The position numbers and the translations under genes were made by a program. This document shows positions 1 to 12,343 of a stretch of 64,000 nucleotides of DNA, piece by piece. The stretch's first letter is position 1, and every line of letters starts with the position of its first letter. Source of the DNA: Sympetrum striolatum (Eukaryota; Arthropoda; Insecta; Odonata; Libellulidae); assembly GCA_947579665.1 (NCBI GenBank), contig OX388347.1, forward strand, positions 23,490,562-23,554,561, in the 5' to 3' direction. The notes beneath the pieces were generated by a model. That model saw nothing but the letters and a program-made list of their open reading frames with translations. It made no database searches and had not been told where the DNA came from.

Positions 1-1352
1 ATTCTTTTATCTGTCTTCTTTCTATCGTTCTTCTGTCATAATATTGCTCATATAATAAAGCTAACTAAATCAATTTATTATGGAATTTGATTAATTAAAA
101 TTAAGAAGAATTATATTAATCAATTATAAAACAAGGAATTTTATATTAAGAATTTATCGGAATCATTTTGAGTTAACTATGAATTACTATACCAAAAGGC
201 TACTTCGATAGAATTTATTAAAAAAATATGGTATTACCCCTACTTACATTATAAGTAAATAATATAAAGAGAGACGACAGGCTCTGTTTTAGATACTGAT
301 TAGTTTATATTCATATCTTCTCCAAGAAAAAGAGGCTACTGATAAATATGACAATCTTTAAACAGATATAAAAATTATGTGAAAGGCTGGTTGAAACCAA
401 ATTGGTAGCAAATGGCAATGGACGAAACAAGGAACGGCATTTGAAATATTTTAGAGAAGATGGAGTTAAGAAAAAGAAATATCGGTGATAATGTAAGGAA
501 TCGAGGGAAATGGAAACGGCAGAAAAGACGACAAAAATGCGGAATGGCGTGATGAGAAATAGCGCAAGAAAAAAGCGAGAGGAACATCTTAAGATGTTTA
601 CTGGAGATAAAAGTCGAGTCTATAAGTACTATCTCTCTCTTCTTATTCCAAATCCATTAAGGGAATTCATTCAGTCGGTCGATTTCCAAGAGTGGCTAGT
701 AATTATTGCTACCTCTCTTGAGCGAAAGCCCTCCTTCTCAACCTTCCTTCCTTTTAAGGTTTCCACCTCCAATGCACCCCAACCTCTCCTCTGCAATTAT
801 CTCGCAGCTGGTCTAAATAGTCCAAGGGTTAACATTTTTCCTCCTTCGCCCGATAGGATTTTCTTTCGGAAATCGATTCAGTCTTTAAGGCTAAATTATG
901 AGCATCCGGATATAAAGAAATGTAAAAGTCTCTTTCGCAGAACCCAAACGTAAATTTGTTTTCCAATTTCACAAACACGTGTATCCCCTTAGCGGTCTCC
1001 AAGAAAAAGGTTCCGAATTTCAAAGGAATTCGATTTTCGTTGTAACAAAGGTACCATCACAAGTATACCATGTGCTATGCTCCTCATGATATATACCTGA
1101 TTCTCATTCCAAAATGATATTTGTATCACGATTTCTAAGTCCAACTGTTAGAGCCCAAATAATAGTATTCTAAATATCGATAAGCAAACTAGAGCTCTCT
1201 ATTTATGCATTGAAATGACTTTATAAGAAAGTAACGAAAAATATAAGTTGACCACATCTGAAACAAAGCATCGTCGTGATTTTCTATATTATAGCAAATT
1301 ATAGCTTGATATCATATATCAAATTTCTACGCGTTAAGTTACAAGTTTCTAC

Positions 1353-1370
1353 CTAACCTACGTAGGTTAG
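1353..1370. repeat. Perfect 18-bp palindrome with telomere-like half sites
   Basis: The sequence CTAACCTACGTAGGTTAG is its own reverse complement. The left half reads like (CCTAA)n and the right half like (TTAGG)n, the insect telomere repeat, meeting head to head at a CG. Only about two units are present on each side, so chance or a transcription-factor dyad site is as likely as a telomeric origin. Confidence 0.7.
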
Positions 1371-1907
1371 AATTGTCAGAGGCAAGTTTAAGCTAGCCTG
1401 TTTAGCAGAATAATTTCGTACACGTATTTTCGTATCGTATTTTACCATCAAGGAAAATCAACATTTTTTAAGTCTATTAAGAAGTCATTTTCATTTTCAT
1501 GATTAACCCTTTTATAAATCTCTTAAATTTTCTAACGCTTAATGTTCTAAATAACCATTTTGCTGTAAAATCGATAAAGTTCCGTAATAGTGCGGTTGCT
1601 TTTGATTCTGAAACTAAGTATATAAAAAATTTCTACAGAAAAACTTTTGCCTAATAATATGAAATCTTCTTTGAAAGGAAATCGTGAATCTTAAATAGAT
1701 GTAACCAATGCTCTACAATTTTAGTACGATGTAAACAATTAATGCAAAGCTTGATGGATACAATTTGAGTATACAAGACGTTCAGTAACAAGAATATTTC
1801 TAGAATAGGTAATAGCTCCCAATAGATCAAAATTCTACGTCAACTTATTCTGCCTGACCAATAATTTTAACAGGATTATATTATTATTATATACACCAGT
1901 TATTTCT

Positions 1908-1942
1908 CTTTCATCTTTTAAAAATCTGTTAAAAGATGAAAG
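1908..1942. repeat. Perfect hairpin, 14-bp stem, 7-nt loop
   Basis: The left arm CTTTCATCTTTTAA (1908-1921) is matched exactly by its reverse complement at 1929-1942 around a 7-nt loop. The stem is AT-rich. No T-run follows that would suggest a Pol III terminator. A remnant of a small palindromic mobile element or a chance hairpin are both possible. Confidence 0.75.
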
Positions 1943-3463
1943 TCTCTCGAAAAAATGCCTGTTTTCAACGGACAAATTTCATTTCGAGAATTATTCAATT
2001 ATTATACAGTTAGTAGTTAGTATTTTCAGCTTTTAAGATACTATCACGCGATGGAAAAATATTTACCACGATTATTTTCAACCCAGCGGAGAAGTATCGA
2101 ACACTCATTCACTTATTCACAAAGCATATTCACCGATCCGTAGAAATAACAGGTTTCCATCACTTGAAAATTCATTAATAATACCCTTAAAGTTATCCTA
2201 TCGTCCCCTGTCCTAACACCTGCGCATGATATCATCCTTAAGGAACTTAACTAGCTTAAAAAAATTGGAATCACATTTTTACGTCATCAATTATGTCTTT
2301 TCAATCACATTGGTAATGTTTAATGTAACACGCTGATACATTTCATTGATAAGGAAAAGCAAATGATAATCATGCTGCATCTTCTCTCGCAGATCTCAGC
2401 TTTGCAAAATAAATCATTTAAAAAGTTAAAAAGTGAAAAACCTTTAAAAACATGAAATTTTATAAAAATTGTATTCTTCTTTGTCGGATGTACGAAAATA
2501 TTTTTAATCACAAATTTACAGTCATTTAAAAATATTTGTAAAGATTTCTGAAATTCGGTAACATATACGCTGACGAAAGATGTAATTTCTTGCGTGTTAG
2601 TTAAAAATGTTAGTCTGCAAAAGACGCCCTCTTACCTTTCGCTGGGGAAATTTCTTTATCCAACGGATGGGGCGCCATCTGCGAAGAATTATCACTGACT
2701 TTATGATAAATTAAACCATCGGCGGAAGATTCCTCTTGTGCCCATTACATCCTCGACTGGTGCGACCTGATGCTCGATGCTAGAGGACTAGATACCAGAG
2801 GAATTAAGGACTAATGGAGTTTCTTGTGATCCACCATATTCCAGAAGATACTTTCGCAAATGCTCCACTTGGCAAACCATCATCACGGGGAATGACATGA
2901 ACTGGATCTTCCTAAATCAGATAATATGACCAATAATAGAAGATAGTCATGATTAGGGATTGGTTGCGAGTGTTTGTAAATAGTAATAAATATTTAAATG
3001 AATGTAATTGGGATCTATATTCCTGTTTCCATTTGAGAAGATATATTATTATTATAAAAATAATCAGTTTGCTAGTTAATTTATTGCACATTGTACATTA
3101 CAATTTACCTATTTCTATCATAAAATTCTATACACAGAATCAAACTGTATAGAGTAAAGCCTATTTGTACGGTTTATTTTCGTTTACTTTCAGTTTTGTT
3201 CATATGTTACGAATGTATATTATACCAAATTTAGAAATCCGGATTCGGATTTATAATTAAATCAGCAAATTTCAATAACTTTTTTCCTGAATGTTATTTC
3301 CTATATTTTTCGCACCATTGGCATAAATTTGTAACGTTAACTTATAATTCTACAGAGAAAGATTTTTCATGTCTATTTTATTTTGATATATAAGGAGAAA
3401 AATTGATGCCTTTGATAAAGTGATTTCTTAGATAACATATCAGCTAAAGGTGCTCCCCTATAC

Positions 3464-3524
3464 TCTCCCATGTGAGAAGCACGTTCAGCTTTGCTGAAAG
3501 CCGGGTTCGATTCACGGTGGGAGA
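3464..3524 (+). repeat. tRNA-like fold lacking a D arm (SINE head or tRNA pseudogene)
   Basis: A 7-bp acceptor-like stem pairs TCTCCCA (3464-3470) with TGGGAGA (3518-3524). A canonical 7-nt T loop TTCGATT (3506-3512) sits on a 5-bp stem with one mismatch (3501-3505 with 3513-3517). A hairpin TTCAGC/GCTGAA (3484-3498) lies where the anticodon arm should be. Only 13 nt separate the acceptor and central hairpins, too few for a normal D arm, and the whole fold is 61 nt rather than about 73. The T-loop sequence also serves as a good Pol III B box. Most likely this is a decayed tRNA-derived SINE head; a functional tRNA is unlikely. Confidence 0.5.
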
Positions 3525-4209
3525 CCATATGGACACAACTTGTCGAAGCACTTTCAAAAATACTATAAAAAAATAATTCCACCTAGAAGTGATATTTACA
3601 GTGAGTATCAGAGGACGACTGACGGAAATAGCTTTTTGTCAAAAAACAAAATCGTTCGGTTCGTAGTCTTTTTGAAGTATACCGTGTGGTTTAACTCAAA
3701 TAACTAAGTTATTTCGTTCCCTCCTCTGAAAACGCAACCGAATTTAATCCATCACCTAAGACAACATGCAAACGTCTAGATATGCCCGCTATTCCATAAA
3801 TATACTCCTATCTCATTTTTTACTAAATTAAAATCCATATACTTTACATGTTAAGCATTATAAATTATGCTATACATCACCCATACATTTATAACCAAGT
3901 ATATTCATATATATCTGCAAATATTTTATATATCTACATTCATAAATATATAAACTTCCTCTCCCCTTGGTATTCTTATAATTCTTCTTTCCGCGAGAGG
4001 ATTAGGGATAGGAAACTTCAGCATATATGCCCTTTATGATTATTTCCTAAATTTTTCCTGCTAATTACTCAGTGAGTCACTGAAGGGTATATAAATAATA
4101 AGTGCGAAAGTAAAAGGTGCGGGAGAATGATTATGTCTGAAGAAGTTGTTTCTTGGAAACAGTATTTCTTAATCAGCGGCAATAAACAAAAATGTTGATG
4201 CTCAGTGTT

Positions 4210-5060
4210 ATCCTCTTTTATGCGCGAATTTGGAGCGTTTAAATCACAGCCTTTCGGTCGGCTCGATTCGAGAGAGCATTTTTTCCTGCCCCATAAATCT
4301 TTGGACGACTTCCGATCGCGGGCAGAAAATTAGAAATAATTTGCCAATAAAAGGAAAGGGGGCGGAATTAATTCCCGATTAATGACCGCAGTTCATGTCC
4401 CTTCATCCGAGCTAATCTGCGGGCCGACGAAACAGTAGCTAATGGAGGAAAAAATGAAGAATGGAAGCGATCGTCATGCGCGCGACAGCCAAATAAAAAG
4501 AGACCATGAAATTACTATTCGATTCCGAAAGAAAAGAGCGCTGTCGATTATTTCAATTAGACGACGGCCTTCCTTATCCTCTTACAACCGCCCACTCCCA
4601 TTGCGTCGGCAGCGGCCATTCAAACTGCTCATCTCGCCCGTAGACTTCATCCTGTCAGAAATTTGATGGCGAGGACTAATTAATGAAAAGAATTCAATCT
4701 GCGCTCCACCGCCCTGCCGCCTCACTGCGATCGTCTTCTGTCAGAGATGGGATGAAGACGCCGCCCTTGGCCTCACACTCCTCGAGATGAGAAGACAGAG
4801 GCCGCTTTGGATGGGGGATGAATGGAAGGGGTGGGAATTAGGGAGAGGGTACATATTCCGAGGTGAATGAATCGATGGGGGAGAGAGGTTGGCCACGAAC
4901 GGAAATTATATGCTGTTGAAGATGCGTAAAAAAGCAGTCGAATTTAGTTTTCGGCCGCTGGGAGAGGGCGATAAAAAACATTAAAAGGTGTGATGCGCCT
5001 GCTTTGTCCGTCACTTTGCTAAGGGGACGCATTAATTCGAGTGTGGATTAAAGTTCTGTT
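4210..5060. other. GC/CpG-richer patch
   Basis: Base composition shifts from the AT-rich flanks to CpG-containing, purine-rich DNA, with runs such as GGGGGATGAATGG and AGGGAGAGGG near 4.8 kb. A TAATTAAT core, as bound by homeodomain proteins, lies near 4678. Short frames on both strands (for example 4442-4666 and 4838-5032) have no recognisable product. A regulatory element or untranslated exon is conceivable but unproven. Confidence 0.4.
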
Positions 5061-8000
5061 TTTTTTGTGCGGCAATGCTCGAATTTTTAGTATTTTTCGG
5101 CACTAAGGATTGCTCTTTTGGTCGAAATTAGAATGGCCGTCGGTAGGAATGTGAATTTTATAGAAAAAGAGTGAATGAAAGATTGTATGGGATCATGTAT
5201 CCGGTATTGATACCATATTAATATTAATGAGGAACGCCTCAATGATTTTCATACAGAAAAGTTCCACTAAGATGTAAATTTAAATTTGATACCTATCTGT
5301 AACAAGAAGTCAGTTGATTCCAGTCATTATTCATTAATTGTACTGCATAACTCACGTTTGAAAAAACTATATCGGCTGTTATTCTACATGCAGATGGCTT
5401 TGATTACTCAATGAACAATGATGTTTATAATGTGCGTATATGCAATCCTTGCGGTAATCCCATGAAACTCATGGTGATATAAATACCAAGAATTTTGTAT
5501 TAACAGTACTTTCACGTCCGATACCTAGGATTCATTAACTTTTACCCATCAAAACTCTCAGGTATGCATTCACCTTAGAAATGCCACATCTTCGTAAGGT
5601 AATGTTAATGTATGCATTTCATCAACTTAAACTTGATGTAGAGAAAAATCGAATAATCACCAAATCCCAGATTGTCATAAAAAAATAGAGCAAAATATTC
5701 AATAAGTCAGGAGAGTTAATAATTAGGATTGGTAGAAAATTTAATATGCTATAGTTTGTCTCTCAATATAGGGTTTTGGATTCGAATCTCGGGTAATTGG
5801 TTTTTTCATGTTACGGCATTATTGCATGTATTATATATGTTTGTTTTTGTCATCTGCGTTTGCGTTTATCAAGATATTAATTTGGATGTAATCAACTGTT
5901 TTTATTCGAGTCTTTCAATAATCCTATTAAAAGTATTTGAATGGAATTCTGTCTTCACTGATTACTCTCTTTTACAAAAGCCGACGTTCCATTTTAAGAG
6001 CCTAGTTTCCTTAAAACACCTTCCATATCTTAAACACCCTCCTGCAATGCTTCTGGTTAGTTATCGCATCAGTCAAATTTATTGCACCAAGCCTACGAAT
6101 GACTTTCTTGTAATTTCTCTTGGTAATTATTTTCCTTTCTTAAATTAGGCCGAATATTTGGATAAAATTTAAATTAATCGAGTTTCGTGCTTTACATTCC
6201 ATGAATTTGAAATACAAATACAAATATGAAATTCATTAAGTTTATTATTTATATATTATTATTTATTACTAGATTGAGCTTCGATTCTCTCATTCCTTAG
6301 GAGTATTTAGGAGGGCTAGAAATTCAGTTCGTTTTAGCAAGCATCACATTCAAGACGAATCTAATTCACTCCTTTAATATACAAAAAATGAACTAATAAC
6401 GGCTGATTATAAAGAGAAAATATTGAAGTGTGGCGGTGAAAAAAGTTGAAATAGCAAAACTGTTTCTTCTGCTTCCTAGCTTTCGCCCATTTCCTGTTCT
6501 AATCCAACCAATAAATCATTACCTTGAACTTTATTTTTCAGACCTCGGGCGGATTGATGCAAACAGACGTTGGAACTTTAAGAAAAACTAGAGGACAGTT
6601 TAATAAGACAAGAACAGGCCACCTAAAAAATGCACAAGACACAAAACCAGAAGTAAGAGTAAAATTATGATGGATTTGTGCGCAGTTTCGTTTATGAAAA
6701 ATTGATGATAGTAATGTACAAAATGTTATATGATTTTTAAAATTCTGGAAACTATGAAATATAAGTAAAGAAATTTGAAAACACCGAGGAGCCTACCGGC
6801 AAAAAGTTGAAAGCAACCAAACGTATCTCTTTCATATCTAAAAATACATTACTGATTACCAATAATCAAAAGTTGAACTTCTCACTTTGTGGAAGGAAGA
6901 ACTAATAAATTTTGTAAGTTTGGAAGTTAAAAAGTTTTTTTTAATTTTCATCCTTATATCCTCCCTAAGTTTTGTCCACTCATCTCAACGAGCAAAATAG
7001 CTTATCCGCCCAGATGATGAGAAAGTTCTCGGATACAACCGAAAAATAATAAAAAAATACAAAAATGATAAAAATATGTTATAAGGTGAGTGAAAATTTC
7101 TGTATCAATATTTAAAAGAAGAGACCACGACGATCGTACAAGCCAAAGTTATAAGGAAAACCCTTGAATCTTTCAATGTGATTCACTTAGAATTCATAAA
7201 ATCAAGATATTTAAATGAAGGAAACAAACGTACAATAGGTAAAACTAACCAAAGTCTTGATTCAAAAGGAATCCCAAACAAAAGAAGAAATACAAGGTAA
7301 AAATCTAACGTATAAACGTAGAACTAAGCATGACAATATCAAGCGAAAGAAGTGTTTAAACCACACAAAGAAATGGAAGCAAAAGGAACAATTGCATACC
7401 ACAGTCGAATGAAATGAGTCTTATGTTAGATGCGCATTTCAAAAACCATGTTCTCATCATTATAAGACTATGGATACAAAAATTATAAAGAAAACTATCG
7501 TGACTATCCTTATAAGTATATTAATAATGTACTAAGACACAGAAATAAAAGTGAGAGGTACCTTAGGAGCAAAGTCAGCGTTTACTTAGAACATAGGAAT
7601 AATCCATTTATCAGAGCGTGTCTAATTTGAAATATTTGAGAAGTAAGACAATGAAATCTTTCCCATCAGAAATGACACCGCGTCTAAACAATAGGATACT
7701 GTTGTACGCTCTTGCGAAAAACCAAATTAAAACAAAAAAATACCCTTTCTAACCTCCAACAATAAAAACAAACAACACATTTCAATTTTATTTCGAATAT
7801 TTCATATTCTTTGGCGTGAAAAGGTTGTAAAGATTTAAACGAAATTATTTATTAAAAATGAATTAAAAAAGCACGGATTACATCAAGCAATATTTTAGAA
7901 AAGAGCAGTACCTCTACTAATTTTGGTAAGTTATAAGTAAATCTACTAACTAATCCATCCCTTACATTATACGATGGAACGAGGAATGAAAATTATAAAA

Positions 8001-8500
8001 TACTTTCGCCACCATTATAATTTATTAAACTTTAAGGTTCAGAAGAGCAATCTTCAGATACAGTAATATCTTCAAGCCTAAAATATACGACAATTAGAGT
8101 AAAAAAACTTTGTTTTTGATCATATTTCTACACCTGAGGCTGGCTTGACGCATCGAGACCCTACTCGGAAAATATATTAAAAATTGTAGAAGACTGAATG
8201 AGATTAGTTGTGAAGACCTGGCTTAAAGCTGAGGTTCAGATCCTTTCAAGAGGAAGGAGTGCAGTGTTATATAACTCAGCTAACGCGTAACCCTGGTTTC
8301 AGATTTTTCGGCTTACTGCGACAGTTTTCGTTGTAATGCAGTCTCGGATACGTGTTCGGATAATGAATGTCTGCGAATGTTCGCGAGGGGAAACACAAAT
8401 GCCAGAACCACAACGGATACTGCCCTTGCCCTTTTGAAATACAAATGCGGTGGACAAGTTTAACTATGTTTCCCTTTGACAAGTAAATGTATTTTCATAT
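5060..8500. other. AT-rich non-coding DNA
   Basis: The longest frame here, 5729-6148 plus, opens with TTG, has hydrophobic low-complexity content and no recognisable domain; I treat it as chance. A weak B-box-like sequence (GATTCGAATCT near 5779) lies about 46 nt after a poor A-box match, so a decayed tRNA-like element is possible there. A consensus splice donor (AAG|GTGAGT) occurs on the plus strand at 7083-7091 without a supporting exon. Confidence 0.6.
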
Positions 8501-8527
8501 TCAGGATCATATGTTACGTGTGAATCG

Positions 8528-8567
8528 GCTAACGAAGATGGTTCAGTAACGGATAACCTTCGTTAGC
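8528..8567. repeat. Perfect hairpin, 10-bp stem, 20-nt loop
   Basis: GCTAACGAAG (8528-8537) is followed 20 nt later by its exact reverse complement CTTCGTTAGC (8558-8567). It sits at the left edge of a CpG-rich patch. The pairing does not extend beyond these ten bases. Confidence 0.65.
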
Positions 8568-9010
8568 AGAGGTACCGCATGAGGAGCCCCTCAAGTTCTA
8601 CCTGTGCAGATAGTGTGCGAATGGCCGTATTTCGCGACCCAATGGGAGACGAGTGTGTATCGAACAGGGGCGCCATTGTTCCTGCGCACGGAGTCGAAGG
8701 GGGGACGGGAGAGGGCGAGGATAGTATGGATCGGGAGGGCCGAGTCCAATGAGGAGAGCGGTGGGACTCACCTTCATAAGCTGTGTGCACCCCATGACCT
8801 AAGCATCAATCTTTTCCTTCGCCTCCTCCCGCACTTCTCCCCAAAACAACCCCCTTCTCCCTAATATAGCAAAGTGACAGTTCAATTTGACCGGCTCGCC
8901 CAGATAACATCTACTGCGCCACGATCAGAATGTGCAATTAATATGGGAGAAGGAGAGAGGAGGAGAAGGAATGGGTGGGACAAGTGAGCGGTTGAAGGCC
9001 GGAAGTAAGA
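8560..9010. other. GC/CpG-rich patch with a minus-strand donor-like site
   Basis: A CpG-rich core at about 8600-8770 is followed by a purine-rich run near 8.95 kb. Frames at 8563-8790 and 8598-8795 (minus) and 8604-8864 (plus) overlap each other and none resembles a known protein. On the minus strand, AAG|GTGAGT at 8767-8776 is a consensus splice donor. A 5' untranslated exon ending there would be compatible with the CpG context, but no acceptor or coding phase confirms it. Confidence 0.4.
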
Positions 9011-9239
9011 CAAATATTGATAGATTCAACTGAATAGAGAAGAACAATAATTCGTGAGGCTGGACTTAGAAATGTACGTCCTGAAACACAATGTATTAAA
9101 TTTATGTATTAATGACGATTAAAATAAATAACGGAGGAAACAACGAAACATTTTTTTAACATAAAGTATAAAAACTTTGTATTACTTCTAATATTCACAG
9201 ACTCCTATATTACTCCTAGTTCAACGAGAAGTGACAAGT

Positions 9240-9285
9240 AGCGACACAACTAGGACTATTAAATAATAGTCCCAGTCGTGGTGCT
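9240..9285. repeat. Foldback, about 21-bp arms, 4-nt loop
   Basis: The arms are 9240-9260 and 9265-9285. They pair at 17 of 21 positions, and the inner eight base pairs (GGACTATT with AATAGTCC) are perfect. Two of the mismatches would be G-U pairs in RNA. A second inverted pair, CCTAGTT/AACTAGG, overlaps the left arm from upstream, so alternative folds exist. The pattern suggests a once-perfect palindrome that has drifted, such as a small foldback MITE. Confidence 0.6.
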
Positions 9286-12200
9286 AAATTGTAAATTACC
9301 GTAAAATGTAGAACTAATATTAGTGCAAGTATTGCGATAGCTTCCTAGATTATCCAATTTTGGTAGCTATAAAATCTTTCAGAGTAAATAGTTAAGAAGA
9401 TGATCACATAATTTAGGTCAGACAGGTATAAAAATATGAAAGAACCTATAAAAATTACAAATTAGACTTTCACATTTTACTAACACTTTCAAATTTTATT
9501 TTCACAAAATTCATTGCTCATAAATAACATTAAAAGCTAAACTTCTGAAAAAGGAGAAGTGACAATATTCTGTTATAATATGTTTTGATTGCCCGAAGAA
9601 TTTAAACCGTACATCTCACTTACAAATACAATTTCATTCGTTCTAACTAACTCATGTTTAATAGTTTAAAGATGGAAGGCATAAAGCGAAAAAAATGGTC
9701 AATACTGAGATACTGAGAGATGAAAGCACCACAGATGCTGAGCAGTGATGGATTTTAGAGGACCAGAAAGCCGTTCAAGAAACGGTATGAAGTGCAAAGG
9801 TCGAATTTCCCAAATTCATCCAGAGGTCAAAAGAGAAAGAAGCGAGGACTCGTTGATTAATCATGTCTGACTTAATAACTTGCATATTCGTCTATGGAAG
9901 GGAATATATTACTTGAGAGAAATATAAACAAGTCACAGTTGCCTGAAGGAGGGCGTGAATCCAAGACCCTTCTTTCACAGTGCCCTTTTCGGGTAGTATT
10001 CCGTAAAATAATCAAGAGTGGAGCATTAAGAGATTTATTTTTTCACGAATATTATTACGAATGAAGGATTGGAAGTTGAATAAAAAATGAGCTTAGAAGA
10101 CTTTTCGGTGGCAGAACAATATGAGATTTGAAAAATGGACTTGGAAAAGCAGAAAAATAAAATGAAAGGGATATTGAGGCTGTTAAGGAATCGCAAAGAA
10201 GAAAATCATATTAACGACAGAGGTATAAGGACATGTAGAAAGAAATAAACAGTTACACATACATACGCCCTATCATATTGCTACTGAAAGAGCTATCTCA
10301 TATAATTGTTAACGTATTAACGATCAAATTTCTGCTTATTTCCTAATGTTATTCCTGAGGAAATACAGCAAAATCTCTAATCTGAGACGTATCTTCTTAA
10401 GCGTCTATAGAGCTTTCAAAAATCGGGTGCGCCTTAAATTCGCAGTACAAACGCATAATCGGAATGTAGATATTGAAGAAAAAAGTTACTTTAGCTATGA
10501 CTCAGTTTTTCCCGTTTCAATTGAGGTCCTCTTCGTGACATTGTGTTGATTAGAATGGTCCTACTTAAGAAATACTCCGTACAAGAAAATACGCTTTCCC
10601 ATGGAATGTCGATAAATATCTCCACATAAACCAAAAATGTAATCTAGTAAGAAGTACTCATTGCATTTGGTCTTCACTAACTAATACCAAGACGATTAAA
10701 AATGAAAATTTAAGATTGATTGCATATCTCTTTTTATATAAATCGTGCATAGCTGCCCGAGAAACTTGGAGAGAAGAAATTTTCCAAAAATGACAATCGG
10801 ACGTTAAGGCCATAATCATGACATTTTTAAAAGACAAATCATTATAATTAAATCAAAAAACATCGTAAATTTGCCTAATGGCTGAATTAGTGTAGGGATC
10901 AAGAATAAATGAAGAACAATCGCGACTGCAGTACGAGAGAGGAATCGGATAATCACGAACGACAGAAAAGATGCAATTTGTATGAAGGTCTGGAGAGGAA
11001 CGGCGTAGTTGAACGACGAGAAGAACGATTCAATAGATGAAAAAAAAGAAATTTCCTTCCGGTAGTGACCGCAGAAGGACTTCGGATGCGAAATTAATGC
11101 AAGCAAATCGAAATCTTAATGCGGCACAGATGTTCCTCAAAAGTTTCCATTTAGGGATCATTCAAACAGAGCATCTAATTTTAGCTTTAGAAAACATCGC
11201 ACATAACGGTCACCAAACAAAGATCACGGTCAATCACAAAGAAACGTAAATATTTAACGTTTCCTGATAATAAATCGAAAGCATGTGTTATCCGTACTAA
11301 CATAATTGGTGTGACTAGTCACGGATAACTAAATTAAAGCGGTCAAAAAATCCGAGTTTCGCAAGGTTACTGAAGAAAAGTCCCCTTACTGAAAACAAAA
11401 AAATTAACGTACAATAATTTGATAGCAGTCGAGTAATTGGTACTTTTCCACGTTAGTTCTGTATCGATTGACGGATTGATGCGGAAATGAGAAATAAATA
11501 GCCTACACAATTTTCTTTCTATCTCATTAAAATTGTCTTGTTGGATTTTTTATTATTCTAACACTAATTATGGACGAATAAAAATGCCGAAAGCAATATA
11601 AAAGAGAATACTAAAAGGCCGTACGAGAAACCCCTCTCGCTATCCTTAGTAATGTTGCTACTAAATATTTCCATTTCATTATCTTCCAGTACAATTATAT
11701 ATACTAAACAGTTGCTAGAATTTTAATTTTATTTGGAAAATTTGAATTGTATCAATTAAATTATACGTTTAGCATTATTTATATCGCTGTTTATTTGGAA
11801 AATGAAGGTTTAATGTGGAGGCTTCGATCTCAATAACACGTCAGATTTTAACTTAAAAAATGTAAATCAGTGGCGTTTATTTATGGTTTAAGAGTGGCGC
11901 TTTATTTATGAAATAATGTTTTCTCTGTGAATTAATACTGTTTTGATCAGAAAAGGAAATTATTGATACCAACGTGAGTAAAGATATAGTTAAGAAAGAT
12001 AAAATTGATGTTAATGTAAATAATTAAAAAATAACTTAATTACCATTGGGAATTAAATATGGTATCCATTAGGAAAGTATTCGATAGGAACAAAGCTCGG
12101 AGGAATATGAAAATAGAAAGGGAAGTAGCATAGAGCAGAGGAGCTGCGCATTTAGTTAGAAGATGAAATGTCTTACGCGGTAGCTTTTGACGGCTAAGTT

Positions 12201-12324
12201 ATGGCCGTTGTACGTGAAGTGGTTTATTGATGGATCGATCTGCCTTCACTGGATTTTGCGGACATTTGAAACATGTCATACCCTTACCGCGTTACATGCA
12301 TTCCGTGCCTCTTCCTTTTAATTG

Positions 12325-12343
12325 GACTCCTGATACAGGAGTC
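12325..12343. repeat. Small perfect hairpin
   Basis: GACTCCTG and CAGGAGTC form an 8-bp stem around a 3-nt loop (ATA). It lies in a GC-richer stretch (about 12120-12470). No function can be assigned. Confidence 0.6.

Larger units (their letters stand above)
1..4200. other. AT-rich non-coding DNA
   Basis: No frame here looks like a gene. The open frames are short, contain no recognisable domain and overlap on both strands. The stretch holds three small structured features listed separately: a perfect palindrome near 1.36 kb, a 14-bp hairpin near 1.9 kb and a tRNA-like fold near 3.5 kb. Short ATT-rich runs occur near 1.88 and 3.05 kb. Nothing else stood out. Confidence 0.7.

Noticed and set aside
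1908..1942. Rho-independent-type terminator
   Set aside because: The DNA is eukaryotic in character and no T-run follows the stem.
5729..6148. 139-codon plus frame with a hydrophobic stretch
   Set aside because: It opens with TTG, is in AT-rich DNA, and no family or signal-peptide-plus-domain layout is recognisable.
9950..9975. B-box-like sequence on the minus strand
   Set aside because: No A box at the right distance and two or more departures from the consensus.
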